Assembly: GCA_907163375.1 (NCBI GenBank)
Contig: CAJQUW010003429.1
Location: 1-64,000 of the forward strand
DNA from: Prostheceraeus crozeri
Taxonomy: Eukaryota; Platyhelminthes; Polycladida; Euryleptidae
Length of the DNA: 64,000 bases
Direction of reading: 5' to 3'
Made by a program: the position numbers and the translations under genes. Below the pieces are notes generated by a model. That model was not told the origin of the DNA, searched no databases, and saw only the letters and a program-made list of their open reading frames with translations. Numbering within the stretch: position 1 is the stretch's first letter; each line of letters opens with the position of its first letter. This document shows, in pieces, positions 44,401-59,400 of this stretch.

Positions 44401-47400
44401 CTTGCAAGTTAAAACTAATGTTTTAATAGTGCGTATGTTAAGAATAAAGTTTTATCTGTTAGTTTGTTAGAAATAAAATGAAGCTTCACCAGTTTACAAA
44501 TTAAGAATAAAGTTTTATCTGCCTGTATGTCAGAAATGAAGTAAAGTTTCACCAGTTTAAAAGTTAAAAAAAAAGTTTCAATAATGTGTACGTTAGAAAC
44601 AAAGTTTCAACCGTTTACAAGTTAAAAATAAAGTTTCAATAGTTTACAAGTTAAGAATAAAGTTTCAGTAGTGTATACTCGTATGTTAAGAACAAAGTTC
44701 TATCTGTTTGTATGTTAGAAATAGAATGAAGTTTCATCCGTTTACAAGTTAAAAATAAAGTTTTATGGGTTTGTATGTTAGAAATAAAACAAATTTTTTA
44801 ACGTTTACAAGTTAAAAATAAAGTTTCAATAGTTTACAAGTTAAGACTAAAGTTTCAATAGTTTACAAGTTAAGAATAAAGTTTCAATAGTGTATATGTT
44901 AAGAATAAAGTTCTATCTGTTTATATGTTAGAAATAGACTGAAGTTTCACCAGTTTACAAGTTAAGAGTAAAGTTCTATCTGTTTATATGTTAGAAATAG
45001 AATGAAGTTTCATCAGTTTACAAGTTAAGAATAAAGTTTTATGTGTTTGTATGTTAGAAATAAAACAAATTTTTAAACGTTAACAAGTTAGAAATATAAT
45101 TTCAATAGTTTGCAAGTTAAAACTAATGTTTCAATAGTGCGTATGTTAAGAATAAAGTTTTATCTGTTTGTATGTTAGAAATAAAATGAAGCTTCACCAG
45201 TTTACAAGTGAAGAATAAAGTTCCAGCTGCTTAAGTTTACAAGTTAAGAATAAAGTTCTATCTGTTTGTATGTTAGAAATAAAACAAAGTTTCAACCGTT
45301 TACAAGTTAAAATAAAGTTTCAATAGTTTACAAGTTAAGAATAAAGTTTCAATAGTGTGCATGTTCAGAATAAAGTTCTATCTGTTTATATGTTAGAAAT
45401 AGAATGAAGTTTCACCAGTTTACAAGTTAAGAATAAAGTTATATCTGTTTATATGTTAGAAATAAAATGAAGTTTCATCAGTTTACAAGTTAAGAATAAA
45501 GTTCTATCTGTTTGTATGTTAGAAATAAAACAAAGTTTCAACCGTTAACAAGCTAAAAATAAAGTTTCAATAGCTTGCAAGTTAAAACTAATGTTTCACT
45601 AGTTGTCAAGTTAAGAATAAAGTTTTATCTGTTTGTATGATAGAAATAAAACAAAGTTTCATCAGTTTACAAGTTAAAAATAAAGTTTCAATAGTTTACA
45701 AGTTAAGAATAAAGTTTCAATAGTGTGTATGTTCAGAATAAAGTTCTATCTGTTCATATGTTAGAAATAGAATGAAGTTTCACCAGTTTACAAGTTAAGA
45801 ATAAAGTTTTATCTGTTTGTATGATAGAAATAAAACAAAGTTTCAACCTTTTACAAGTTAAAAATAAAGTTTCAATTGTTTACAAGTTAAGAATAAAGTT
45901 TCAATAGTGTGTATGTTAGAAATATAGTTCTATCTGTTTATATGTTAGAAATAAAATGAAGTTTCACTAGTTTACAAGTTAAGAAAAAAGTTCTATCTGT
46001 TTCTATGATAGAAATAAAATGAAGTTTCATCAGTTTACAAGTTAAGAATAAAGTTTCAATAGTTTACAAGTTAAGAATAAAGTTTCAATAGTGTATATGC
46101 TAAGAATAAAGTTCTATCTGTTTATATGTTAGAAATAGAATGAAGTTTTACCAGTTTACAAGTTACGAATAAAGTTCTATCTGTTTAAGTTTACAAGTTA
46201 AGAATAAAGTTCTATCTGTTTGTATGTTAGAAATAAAACAAAGTTTCAACCGTTTACAAGTTAAAAATAAAGTTTCAATAGTTTACAAGTTAGGAATAAA
46301 GTTTCAATAGTGTGCATGTTCAGAATAAAGTTCTATCTGTTTATATGTTAGAAATAGAATGAAGTTTCACCAGTTTACAAGTTAAGAATAAAGTTCTATC
46401 TGTTTATATGTTAGAAATAAAATGAAGTTTCATCAGTTTACAAGTTAAGAGTAAAGTTCTATCTGTTTGTATGTTAGAAATAAAACAAAGTTTCAACCGT
46501 TAACAAGTTAAAAATAAAGTTTTAATAGTTTGCAAGTTAAAACTAATGTTTCACTAGTTGGCAAGTTAAGAATAAAGTTTTATCTGTTTGTATGATAGAA
46601 ATAAAACAAAGTTTCAACCGTTTAAAAGTTAAAAATAAAGTTTCAATAGTTTACAAGTTAGGAATAAAGTTTCAATAGTGTTCATGTTCAGAATAAAATT
46701 CTATCTGTTTATATGTTTGAAATAGAATGAAGTTTTACCAGTTTACAAGTTAAGAATAAGGTTCTATCTGTTTATATGCTAGAAATAGAATGAAGTTTCA
46801 TAAGTTTACAAGTTAAGAATAAAGTTTTATCTGTTTGTATGTTAGAAATAAAACAAAGTTTCAACCGTTAAAAAGTAAAAAATAAAGTTTCAATAGCTTG
46901 CAAGTTAAAACTAATGTTTTAATAGTGCGTATGTTAAGAATAAAGTTTTATCTGTTAGTTTGTTAGAAATAAAATGAAGCTTCACCAGTTTACAAATTAA
47001 GAATAAAGTTTTATCTGCCTGTATGTCAGAAATGAAGTAAAGTTTCACCAGTTTAAAAGTTAAAAAAAAAGTTTCAATAATGTGTACGTTAGAAACAAAG
47101 TTTCAACCGTTTACAAGTTAAAAATAAAGTTTCAATAGTTTACAAGTTAAGAATAAAGTTTCAGTAGTGTATATGTTAAGAACAAAGTTCTATCTGTTTG
47201 TATGTTAGAAATAGAATGAAGTTTCATCCGTTTACAAGTTAAGAATAAAGTTTTATGTGTTTGTATGTTAGAAATAAAACAAATTTTTTAACGTTTACAA
47301 GATAAAAATAAAGTTTCAATAGTTTACAAGTTAAGACTAAAGTTTCAATAGTTTACAAGTTAAGAATAAAGTTTCAATAGTGTATATGTTAAGAATAAAG

Positions 47401-50400
47401 TTCTATCTGTTTATATGTTAGAAATAGACTGAAGTTTCACCAGTTTACAAGTTAAGAGTAAAGTTCTATCTGTTTATATGTTAGAAATAGAATGAAGTTT
47501 CATCAGTTTACAAGTTAAGAATAAAGTTTTATGTGTTTGTATGTTAGAAATAAAACAAATTTTTAAACGTTAACAAGTTAGAAATATAATTTCAATAGTT
47601 TGCAAGTTAAAACTAATGTTTCAATAGTGCGTATGTTAAGAATAAAGTTTTATCTGTTTGTATGTTAGAAATAAAATGAAGCTTCACCAGTTTACAAGTG
47701 AAGAATAAAGTTCCAGCTGCTTAAGTTTACAAGTTAAGAATAAAGTTCTATCTGTTTGTATGTTAGAAATAAAACAAAGTTTCAACCGTTTACAAGTTAA
47801 AAATAAAGTTTCAATAGTTTACAAGTTAAGAATAAAGTTTCAATAGTGTATATGCTAAGAATAAAGTTCTATCTGTTTATATGTTAGAAATAGAATGAAG
47901 CTTCACCAGTTTACAAGTGAAGAATAAAGTTCCAGCTGCTTAAGTTTACAAGTTAAGAATAAAGTTCTATCTGTTTGTATGTTAGAAATAAAACAAAGTT
48001 TCAACCGTTTACAAGTTAAAAATAAAGTTTCAATAGTTTACAAGTTATGAATAAAGTTTCAATAGTGTGTATGTTCAGAATAAAGTTCTATCTGTTTATA
48101 TGTTAGAAATAGAATGAAGTTTCACCAGTTTACAAGTTAAAAATAAAGTTTCAATTGTTTACAAGTTAAGAATAAAGTTTCAATAGTTTACAAGTTAAGA
48201 ATAAAGCTTCAATAGTATGTATGTTCAGAATAAAGTTCTATCTGTTTATATGTTAGAAATAGAATGAAGTTTCACCAGTTTACAAGTTAAAAATAAAGTT
48301 TCAATTGTTTACAAGTTAAGAATAAAGTTTCAATAGTTTACAAGTTAAGAATAAAGTTTCAATAGTGTACATGTTAAGAATAAAGTTCTATCTGTTTATA
48401 TGTTAGAAATAGAATGAAGTTTCACCAGTTTACAAGTTAAGAATAAAGTTCTATCTGTTTATATGTTAGAAATAAAATGAAGTTTCATCAGTTTACAAGT
48501 TAAGAATAAAGTTTTATCTGTTTGTATGATAGAAATAAAACAAAGTTTCAACCGTTAACAAGTTAAAAATAAAGTTTCAATAGTTTGCAAGTAAAAACTA
48601 ATGTTTCACTAATTGGCAAGTTAATAATAAAGTTTTATCTGTTTGTATGATAGAAATAAAACAAAGTTTCAACCGTTTACAAGTTAAAAATAAAGTTTCA
48701 ATAGTTTACAAGATAAGCATAAAGTTTCAATAGTGTGTATGTTCCGAATAAAGTTCAATCTGTTTATATGTTAGAAATAGAATGAAGTTTCACCAGTTTA
48801 CAAGTTAAGAAAAGTTCTATCTTTTTATATGTTAGAAATAAAATGAAGTTTCACCAGTTTACAAGTTAAGAATAAAGTTTTATCTGTTTGTATGATAGAA
48901 ATAAAACAAAGTTTCAACCGTTTACAAGTTAAAAATAAAGTTTCAATAGTTTACAAGTTAAGAATAAAGTTTCAGTTGTGTATATGTTAAGAATAAAGTT
49001 CTATCTGTTTGTATGTTAGAAATAGAATGAAGTTTCACCAGTTGGCAAATTAAGAATAAAGTTCTATCTGTTTGTATGTTAGAAATAGAACAAAGTTTCA
49101 ACCGTTTACAAGTTAAAAATAAAGTTTCAATAGTTTACAAGTTAAGACTAAAGTTTCAATAGTTTACAAGTTAAGAATAAAGTTTCAATAGTGTATATGT
49201 TAAGAATAAAGTTCTACCTGTTTATATGTTAGAAATAGACTGAAGTTTCACCAGTTTACAAGTTAAAAGTAAAGTTCTATCTGTTAGTTTGTTAGAAATA
49301 AAATGAAGCTTCACCAGTTTACAAATTAAGAATAAAGTTTTATCTGCCTGTATGTCAGAAATGAAGTAAAGTTTCACCAGTTTAAAAGTTAAAAAAAAAG
49401 TTTTAATAATGTGTACGTTAGAAACAAAGTTTCAACCGTTTACAAGTTAAAAATAGAGTTTCAATAGTTTACAAGTTAAGAATAAAGTTTCAGTAGTGTA
49501 TATGTTAAGAATAAAGTTCTATCTGTTTGTATGTTAGAAATAGAATGAAGTTTCACCAGTTGGCAAATTAAGAATAAAGTTCTATCTGTTTGTATGTTAG
49601 AAATAGAATGAAGTTTCATCCGTTTACAAGTTAAGAATAAAGTTTTACGTGTTTGTATGTTAGAAATAAAACAAATTTTTAAACGTTAACAAGTTAGAAA
49701 TAAAATTTCAATAGTTTGCAAGTTAAAACTAATGTTTCAATAGTGCGTATGTTAAGAATAAAGTTTTATCTGTTTGTATGTTAGAAATAAAATGAAGCTT
49801 CACCAGTTTACAAGTGAAGAATAAAGTTCCAGCTGCTTAAGTTTACAAGTTAAGAATAAAGTTCTATCTGTTTGTATGATAGAAATAAAACAAAGTTTCA
49901 ACCGTTTACAAGTTAAAAATAAAGTTTCAATAGTTTACAAGTTAAGAATAAAGTTTCAATAGTGTGTATGTTCAGAACAAAGTTCTATCTGTTTATATGT
50001 TAGAAATAGAATGAAGTTTCACCAGTTTACAAGTTAAAAATAAAGTTTCAATTGTTTACAAGTTAAGAATAAAGTTTCAATAGTTTACAAGTTAAGAATA
50101 AAGTTTCAATAGTGTATATGTTAAGAATAAAGTTCTATCTGTTTATATGTTAGAAATAGAATGAAGTTTCACCAGTTTACAAGTTAAGAATAAAGTTTTA
50201 TCTGTTTGTATGATAGAAATAAAAAAAAGTTTCAACCGTTAACAATTTAAAAATAAAGTTTCAATAGTTTGCAAGTTAAAACTAATGTTTCAGTAATTGG
50301 CAAGTTAAGAATTAAGTTTTATCTGTTTGTATGATAGAAGTAAAACAAAGTTTCAACCGTTTACAAGTTAAAAATAAAGTTTCAATAGTTTACAAGTTAA

Positions 50401-53400
50401 GAATAAAGTTTCAGTAGTGTATATGTTAAGAATAAAGTTCTATCTGTTTGTATGTTAGAAATAGAATGAAATTTCACCAGTTGGCAAATTAAGAATAAAG
50501 TTCTATCTGTTCGTATGTTAGAAATAGAATGAAGTTTCATCAGTTTACAAGTTAAGAATAAAGTTTTATGTGTTTGTATGTTAGAAATAAAACAAATTTT
50601 TAAACGTTAACAAGTTAGAAATAAAATTTCAATAGTTTGCAAGTTAAAACTAATGTTTCAATAGTGCGTATGTTAAGACTAAAGTTTTATCTGTTTGTAT
50701 GTTAGAAATAAAATGAAGTTTCATCAGTTTATAAGTTAAGAATAAAGTTCTATCAGTTTGTATGTTAGAAATAAAACAAAGTTTCAACCGTTTACAAGTT
50801 AAAAATAAAGTTTCAACCATTTACAAGTTAAGACTAAAGTTTCAATAGTTTACAAGTTAAGAATAAAGTTTCAATAGTGTATATGTTAAGAATAAAGTTC
50901 TATCTGTTTATATGTTAGAAATAGACTGAAGTTTCACCAGTTTACAAGTTAAGAATAAAGTTCTATCTGTTTATATGTTAGAAATAGAATGAAGTTTCAT
51001 CAGTTTACAAGTTAAGAATAAAGTTTTATGTGTTTGTATGTTAGAAATATAACAAATTTTTAAACGTTAACAAGTTAGAAATAAAATTTCAATAGTTTGC
51101 AAGTTAAAACTAATGTTTCAATAGTGCGTATGTAAAGACTAAAGTTTTATCTGTTTGTATGTTAGAAATAAAATGAATCTTCACCAGTTTACAAGTTAAG
51201 AATAAAGTTCTATCTGTTTGTATGTTAGAAATAAAACAAAGTTTCAACCGTTTACAAGTTAAAAATAAAGTTTCAATAGTTTACAAGTTAAGAATAAAGT
51301 TTCAATAGTGTGTATGTTCAGAATAAAGTTCTATCTGTTTATATGTTAGAAAAAGAATGAAGTTTCACCAGTTTACAAGTTAAAAATAAAGTTCTATCTG
51401 TTTATATGTTAGAAATAAAATGAAGTTTCATCAGTTTACAAGTTAAGAATAAAGTTTTATCTGTTTGTATGATAGAAATAAAACAAAGTTTCAACCGTTA
51501 ACAAGTTAAAAATAAAGTTTCAATAGTTTGCATGTTAAAACTAATGTTTCACTAATTGGCAAGTTAAGAATAAAGTTTTATCTGTTTGTATGATTGAAAT
51601 AAAACAAAGTTTCAACCGTTTACAAGTTAAAAATAAAGTTTCAATAGTTTACAAGTTAAGAATAAAGTTTCAATAGTGTGTATGTTCAGAATAAAGTTCT
51701 ATCTGTTTATATGTTAGAAATAGAATGAAGTTTCACCAGTTTACAAGTTAAGAATAAAGTTTCAATTGTTTACAAGTTAAGAATAAAGTTTCAATAGTTT
51801 ACAAGTTAAGAATAAAGTTTCAATAGTGTATATGTTAAGAATAAAGTTCTATCTGTTTATATGTTAGAAATAGAATGAAGTTTCACCAGTTTACAAGTTA
51901 AGAATAAAGTTCTATCTGTTTATATGTTAGAAATAAAATGAAGTTTCATCAGTTTACAAGTTAAGAATAAAGTTTTATCTGTTTGTATGATAGAAATAAA
52001 AAAAAGTTTCAACCAATAACAATTTAAAAATAAAGTTTCAATAGTTTGCAAGTTAAAACTAATGTTTCAGTAATTGGCAAGTTAAGAATTAAGTTTTATC
52101 TGTTTGTATGATAGAAATAAAACAAAGTTTCAACCGTTTACAAGTTAAAAATAAAGTTTCAATAGTTTACAAGTTAAGAATAAAGTTTCAGTAGTGTATA
52201 TGTTAAGAATAAAGTTCTATCTGTTTGTATGTTAGAAATAGAATGAAATTTCACCAGTTGGCAAATTAAGAATAAAGTTCTATCTGTTTGTATGTTAGAA
52301 ATAGAATGAAGTTCCATCAGTTTACAAGTTAAGAATAAAGTTTTATGTGTTTGTATGTTAGAAATAAAACAAATTTTTAAACGTTAACAAGTTAGAAATA
52401 AAATTTCAATAGTTTGCAAGTTAAAACTAATGTTTCAATAGTGCGTATGTTAAGACTAAAGTTTTATCTGTTTGTATGTTAGAAATAAAATTAAGCTTCA
52501 CCAGTTTACAAGTGAAGAATAAAGTTCCAGCTGTTTAAGTTTACAAGTTAAGAATAAAGTTTTATGTGTTTGTATGTTAGAAATAAAACAAATTTTTTAA
52601 CGTTTACAAGTTAAAAATAAAGTTTCAATAGTGTATATGTTAAGAATAAAGTTCTATCTGTTTATATGTTAGAAATAGACTGAAGTTTCACCAGTTTACA
52701 AGTTAAGAATAAAGTTCTATCTGTTTATATGTTAGAAATAGAATGAAGTTTCATCAGTTTACAAGTTAAGAATAAAGTTTTATGTGTTTGTATGTTAGAA
52801 ATATAACAAATTTTTAAACGTTAACAAGTTAGAAATAAAATTTCAATAGTTTGCAAGTTAAAACTAATGTTTCAATAGTGCGTATGTTAAGAATAAAGTT
52901 TTATCTGTTTGTATGTTAGAAATAAAATGAATCTTCACCAGTTTACAAGTGAAGAATAAAGTTCCAGCTGTTTAAGTTTACAAGTTAAGAATAAAGTTCT
53001 ATCTGTTTGTATGTTAGAAATAAAACAAAGTTTCAACCGTTTACAAGTTAAAAATAAAGTTTCAATAGTTTACAAGTTAAGAATAAAGTTTCAATAGTGT
53101 CTATGTTCAGAATAAAGTTCTATCTGTTTATATGTTAGAAATAGAATGAAGTTTCACCAGTTTACAAGTTAAAAATAAAGTTTCAATTGTTTACAAGTTA
53201 AGAATAAAGTTTCAATAGTTTACAAGTTAAGAATAAAGTTTCAATAGTGTATATGTTAAGAATAAAGTTCTATCTGTTTATATGTTAGAAATAGAATGAA
53301 GTTTCACCAGTTTACAAGTTAAGAAAAAAGTTCTATCTGTTTATATGTTAGAAATAAAATTAAGTTTCATCAGTTTACAAGTTAAGAATAAAGTTTTATC

Positions 53401-56400
53401 TGTTTGTATGATAGAAATAAAACAAAGTTTCAACCGTTAACAATTTAAAAATAAAGTTTCAATAGTTTGCAAGTTAAAAATAATGTTTCACTAATTGGCA
53501 AGCTAAGAATAAAGTTTTATCTGTTTGTATGATAGAAATAAAACAAAGTTTCAACCTTTTACAAGTTAAAAATAAAGTTTCAATAGTTTACAAGTTAAGA
53601 ATAAAGTTTCAATAGTGTGTATGTTCAGAATAAAGTTCTATCTGTTTATATGTTAGAAATAGAATGAAGTTTTACCAGTTTACAAGTTAAGAATAAAGTT
53701 CTATCTGTTTATATGTTAGAAATAAAATGAAGTTTCATCAGTTTACAAGTTAAGAATAAAGTTTTATCTGTTTGTATGATAGAAATAAAACAAAGTTTCA
53801 ACCGTTAACAAGTTAAAAATAAAGTTTCAATAGTTTGCATGTTAAAACTAATGTTTCACTAATTGGCAAGTTAAGAATAAAGTTTTATCTGTTTGTATGA
53901 TTGAAATAAAACAAAGTTTCAACCGTTTACAAGTTAAAAATAAAGTTTCAATAGTTTACAAGTTAAGAATAAAGTTTCAATAGTGTGTATGTTCAGAATA
54001 AAGTTCTATCTGTTTATATGTTAGAAATAGAATGAAGTTTCACCAGTTTACAAGTTAAGAATAAAGTTTCAATTGTTTACAAGTTAAGAATAAAGTTTCA
54101 ATAGTTTACAAGTTAAGAATAAAGTTTCAATAGTGTATATGTTAAGAATAAAGTTCTATCTGTTTATATGTTAGAAATAGAATGAAGTTTCACCAGTTTA
54201 CAAGTTAAGAATAAAGTTCTATCTGTTTATATGTTAGAAATAAAATGAAGTTTCATCAGTTTACAAGTTAAGAATAAAGTTTTATCTGTTTGTATGATAG
54301 AAATAAAAAAAAGTTTCAACCAATAACAATTTAAAAATAAAGTTTCAATAGTTTGCAAGTTAAAACTAATGTTTCAGTAATTGGCAAGTTAAGAATTAAG
54401 TTTTATCTGTTTGTATGATAGAAATAAAACAAAGTTTCAACCGTTTACAAGTTAAAAATAAAGTTTCAATAGTTTACAAGTTAAGAATAAAGTTTCAATA
54501 GTGTGTATGTTCAGAATAAAGTTCTATCTGTTTATATGTTAGAAATAGAATGAAGTTTCACCAGTTTACAAGTTAAGAATAAAGTTCTATCTGTTTATAT
54601 GTTAGAAATAAAATGAAGTTTCATCAGTTTACAAGTTAAGAATAAAGTTTTATCTGTTTGTATGATAGAAATAAAACAAAGTTTCAACCGTTTACAAGTT
54701 AAAAATAAAGTTTCAATAGTTTACAAGTTAAGAATAAAGTTTCAGTAGTGTATATGTTAAGAATAAAGTTCTATCTGTTTGTATGTTAGAAATAGAATGA
54801 AATTTCACCAGTTGGCAAATTAAGAATAAAGTTCTATCTGTTTGTATGTTAGAAATAGAATGAAGTTCCATCAGTTTACAAGTTAAGAATAAAGTTTTAT
54901 GTGTTTGTATGTTAGAAATAAAACAAATTTTTAAACGTTAACAAGTTAGAAATAAAATTTCAATAGTTTGCAAGTTAAAACTAATGTTTCAATAGTGCGT
55001 ATGTTAAGACTAAAGTTTTATCTGTTTGTATGTTAGAAATAAAATTAAGCTTCACCAGTTTACAAGTGAAGAATAAAGTTCCAGCTGTTTAAGTTTACAA
55101 GTTAAGAATAAAGTTTTATGTGTTTGTATGTTAGAAATAAAACAAATTTTTTAACGTTTACAAGTTAAAAATAAAGTTTCAATAGTGTATATGTTAAGAA
55201 TAAAGTTCTATCTGTTTATATGTTAGAAATAGACTGAAGTTTCACCAGTTTACAAGTTAAGAATAAAGTTCTATCTGTTTATATGTTAGAAATAGAATGA
55301 AGTTTCATCAGTTTACAAGTTAAGAATAAAGTTTTATGTGTTTGTATGTTAGAAATATAACAAATTTTTAAACGTTAACAAGTTAGAAATAAAATTTCAA
55401 TAGTTTGCAAGTTAAAACTAATGTTTCAATAGTGCGTATGTTAAGAATAAAGTTTTATCTGTTTGTATGTTAGAAATAAAATGAATCTTCACCAGTTTAC
55501 AAGTGAAGAATAAAGTTCCAGCTGTTTAAGTTTACAAGTTAAGAATAAAGTTCTATCTGTTTGTATGTTAGAAATAAAACAAAGTTTCAACCGTTTACAA
55601 GTTAAAAATAAAGTTTCAATAGTTTACAAGTTAAGAATAAAGTTTCAATAGTGTATATGTTAAGAATAAAGTTCTATCTGTTTATATGTTAGAAATAGAA
55701 TGAAGTTTCACCAGTTTACAAGTTAAGAAAAAAGTTCTATCTGTTTATATGTTAGAAATAAAATGAAGTTTCATCAGTTTACAAGTTAAGAATAAAGTTT
55801 TATCTGTTTGTATGATAGAAATAAAACAAAGTTTCAACCGTTAACAATTTAAAAATAAAGTTTCAATAGTTTGCAAGTTAAAACTAATGTTTCACTAATT
55901 GGCAAGTTAAGAATAAAGTTTTATCTGTTTGTATGATAGAAATAAAACAAAGTTTCAACCGTTTACAAGTTAAAAATAAAGTTTCAATAGTTTACAAGTT
56001 AAGAATAAAGTTTCAATAGTGTGTATGTTCAGAATAAAGTTCTATCTGTTTATATGTTAGAAATAGAATGAAGTTTTACCAGTTTACAAGTTAAGAATAA
56101 AGTTCTATCTGTTTATATGTTAGAAATAAAATGAAGTTTCATCAGTTTACTAGTTAAGAATAAAGTTTTATCTGTTTGTATGATAGAAATAAAACAAAGT
56201 TTCAACCGTTTACAAGTTAAAAATAAAGTTTCAATAGTTTGCATGTTAAAACTAATGTTTCACTAATTGGCAAGTTAAGAATAAAGTTTTATCTGTTTGT
56301 ATGATTGAAATAAAACAACGTTTCAACCGTTTACAAGTTAAAAATAAAGTTTCAATAGTTTACAAGTTAAGAATAAAGTTTCAGTAGTGTGTATGTTCAG

Positions 56401-59400
56401 AATAAAGTTCTATCTGTTTATATGTTAGAAATAGAATGAAGTTTCACCAGTTTACAAGTTAAGAATAAAGTTCTATCTGTTTATATGTTAGAAATAAAAT
56501 GAAGTTTCATCAGTTTACAAGTTAAGAATAAAGTTTTATCTGTTTGTATGATAGAAATAAAACAAAGTTTCAACCGTTTACAAGTTAAAAATAAAGTTTC
56601 AATAGTTTACAAGTTAAGAATAAAGTTTCAGTAGTGTATATGTTAAGAATAAAGTTCTATCTGTTTGTATGATAGAAATAAAACAAAGTTTCAACCGTTT
56701 ACAAGTTAAAAATAAAGTTTCAATAGTTTACAAGTTAAGAATAAAGTTTCAATAGTGTGTATGATAGAAATATAGTTCTATCTGTTTATATGTTAGAAAT
56801 AGAATGAAGTTTCACCAGTTTACAAGTTAAGAATAAAGTTCTATCTGTTTATATGTTAGAAATAAAATGAAGTTTCATCAGTTTACAAGTTAAGAATAAA
56901 GTTTTATCTGTTTGTATGATAGAAATAAAACAAAGTTTCAACCGTTAACAAGTTAAAAATAAAGTTTCAATAGTTTGCATGTTAAAACTAATGTTTCACT
57001 AATTGGCAAGTTAAGAATAAAGTTTTATCTGTTTGTATGATTGAAATAAAACAAAGTTTCACCAGTTTACAAGTTAAAAATAAAGTTTCAATAGTTTACA
57101 AGTTAAGAATAAAGTTTCAATAGTGTGTATGTTCAGAATAAATTCTATCTGTTTATATGTTAGAAATAGAATGAAGTTTCACCAGTTTACAAGTTAAGAA
57201 TAAAGTTCTATCTGTTTATATGTTAGAAATAAAATGAAGTTTCATCAGTTTACAAGTTAAGAATAAAGTTTTATCTGTTTGTATGATAGAAATAAAACAA
57301 AGTTTCAACCGTTTACAAATTAAAAAAAAAAATTTCAATAGTTTACAAGTTAAGAATAAAGTTTCAGTAGTCTATATGTTAAGAATAAAGTTCTATCTGT
57401 TTGTATGTTAGAAATAGAATGAAGTTTCACCAGTTGGCAAATTAAGAATAAAGTTGTATCTGTTTGTATGTTAGAAATAGAATGAAGTTTCATGAGTTTA
57501 CAAGTTAATTATAAAGTTTTATGTGTTTGTATGTTAGAAATAAAACAAATTTTTAAACGTTAACAAGTTAGAAATAAAATTTCAATAGTTTGCAAGTTAA
57601 AACTAATGTTTCAATAGTGCGTATGTTAAGACTGAAGTTTTATCTGTTTGTATGTTAGAAATAAAATTAAGCTTCACCAGTTTACAAGTGAAGAATAAAG
57701 TTCCAGCTGTTTAAGTTTACAAGTTAAGAATAAAGTTCTATCTGTTTGTATGTTAGAAATAAAACAAAGTTTCAACCGTTTACAAGTTAAAAATAAAGTT
57801 TCAACCGTTTACAAGTTAAGACTAAAGTTTCAATAGTTTACAAGTTAAGAATAAAGTTTCAATAGTGTATATGTTAAGAATAAAGTTCTATCTGTTTATA
57901 TGTTAGAAATAGAATGAAGTTTCACCAGTTTACAAGTTAAGAATAAAGTTCTATCTGTTTATATGTTAGAAATAGAATGAAGTTTCATCAGTTTACAAGT
58001 TAAGAATAAAGTTTTATGTGTTTGTATGTTAGAAATAAAACAAATTTTTAAACGTTAACAAGTTAGAAATAAAATTTCAATAGTTTGCATGTTAAAACTA
58101 ATGTTTCAATGGTGCGTATGTTAAGAATAAAGTTTTATCTGTTTGTATGTTAGAAATAAAATGAATCTTCACCAGTTTACAAGTAGTGAAGAATAAAGTT
58201 CCAGCTGTTTAAGTTTACAAGTTAAGAATAAAGTTCTATCTGTTTGTTTGTTAGAAATAAAACAAAGTTTCAACCGTTTACAAGTTAAAAATAAAGTTTC
58301 AATAGTTTACAAGTTAAGAATAAAGTTTCAATAGTGTGTATGTTCAGAATAAAGTTCTATCTGTTTATATGTTAGAAATAGAATGAAGTTTCACCAGTTT
58401 ACAAGTTAAAAATAAAGTTTCAATTGTTTACAAGTTAAAAATAAAGTTTCAATAGTTTACAAGTTAAGAATAAAGTTTCAATAGTGTATATGTTAAGAAT
58501 AAAGTTCTATCTGTTTATATGTTAGAAATAGAATGAAGTTTCACCAGTTTACAAGTTAAGAAAAAAGTTCTATCTGTTTATATGTTAGAAATAAAATGAA
58601 GTTTCATCAGTTTACAAGTTAAGAATAAAGTTTTATCTGTTTGTATGATAGAAATAAAACAAAGTTTCAACCGTTAACAAGTTAAAAATAAAGTTTCAAT
58701 AGTTTGCAAGTTAAAACTAATGTTTCACTAATTGGCAAGTTAAGAATAAAGTTTTATCTGTTTGTATGATAGAAATAAAACAAAGTTTCAACCGTTTACA
58801 AGTTAAAAATAAAGTTTCAATAGTTTACAAGTTAAGAATAAAGTTTCAATAGTGTGTATGTTCAGAATAAAGTTCTATCTGTTTATATGTTAGAAATAGA
58901 ATGAAGTTTCACCAGTTTACAAGTTAAGAATAAAGTTCTATCTGTTTATATGTTAGAAATAAAATGAAGTTTCATCAGTTTACAAGTTAAGAATAAAGTT
59001 TTATCTGTTTGTATGATAGAAATAAAACAAAGTTTCAACCGTTTACAAGTTAAAAATAAAGTTTCAATAGTTTACAAGTTAAGAATAAAGTTTCAATAGT
59101 GTGTATGATAGAAATATAGTTCTATCTGTTTATATGTTAGAAATAGAATGAAGTTTCACCAGTTTACAAGTTAAGAATAAAGTTCTATCTGTTTATATGT
59201 TGGAAATAAAATGAAGTTTCATCAGTTTACAAGTTAAGAATAAAGTTTTATCTGTTTGTATGACAGAAATAAAACAAAGTTTCAACCGTTAACAAGTTAA
59301 AAATAAAGTTTCAATAGTTTGCATGTTAAAACTAATGTTTCACTAATTGGCAAGTTAAGAATAAAGTTTTATCTGTTTGTATGATTGAAATAAAACAAAG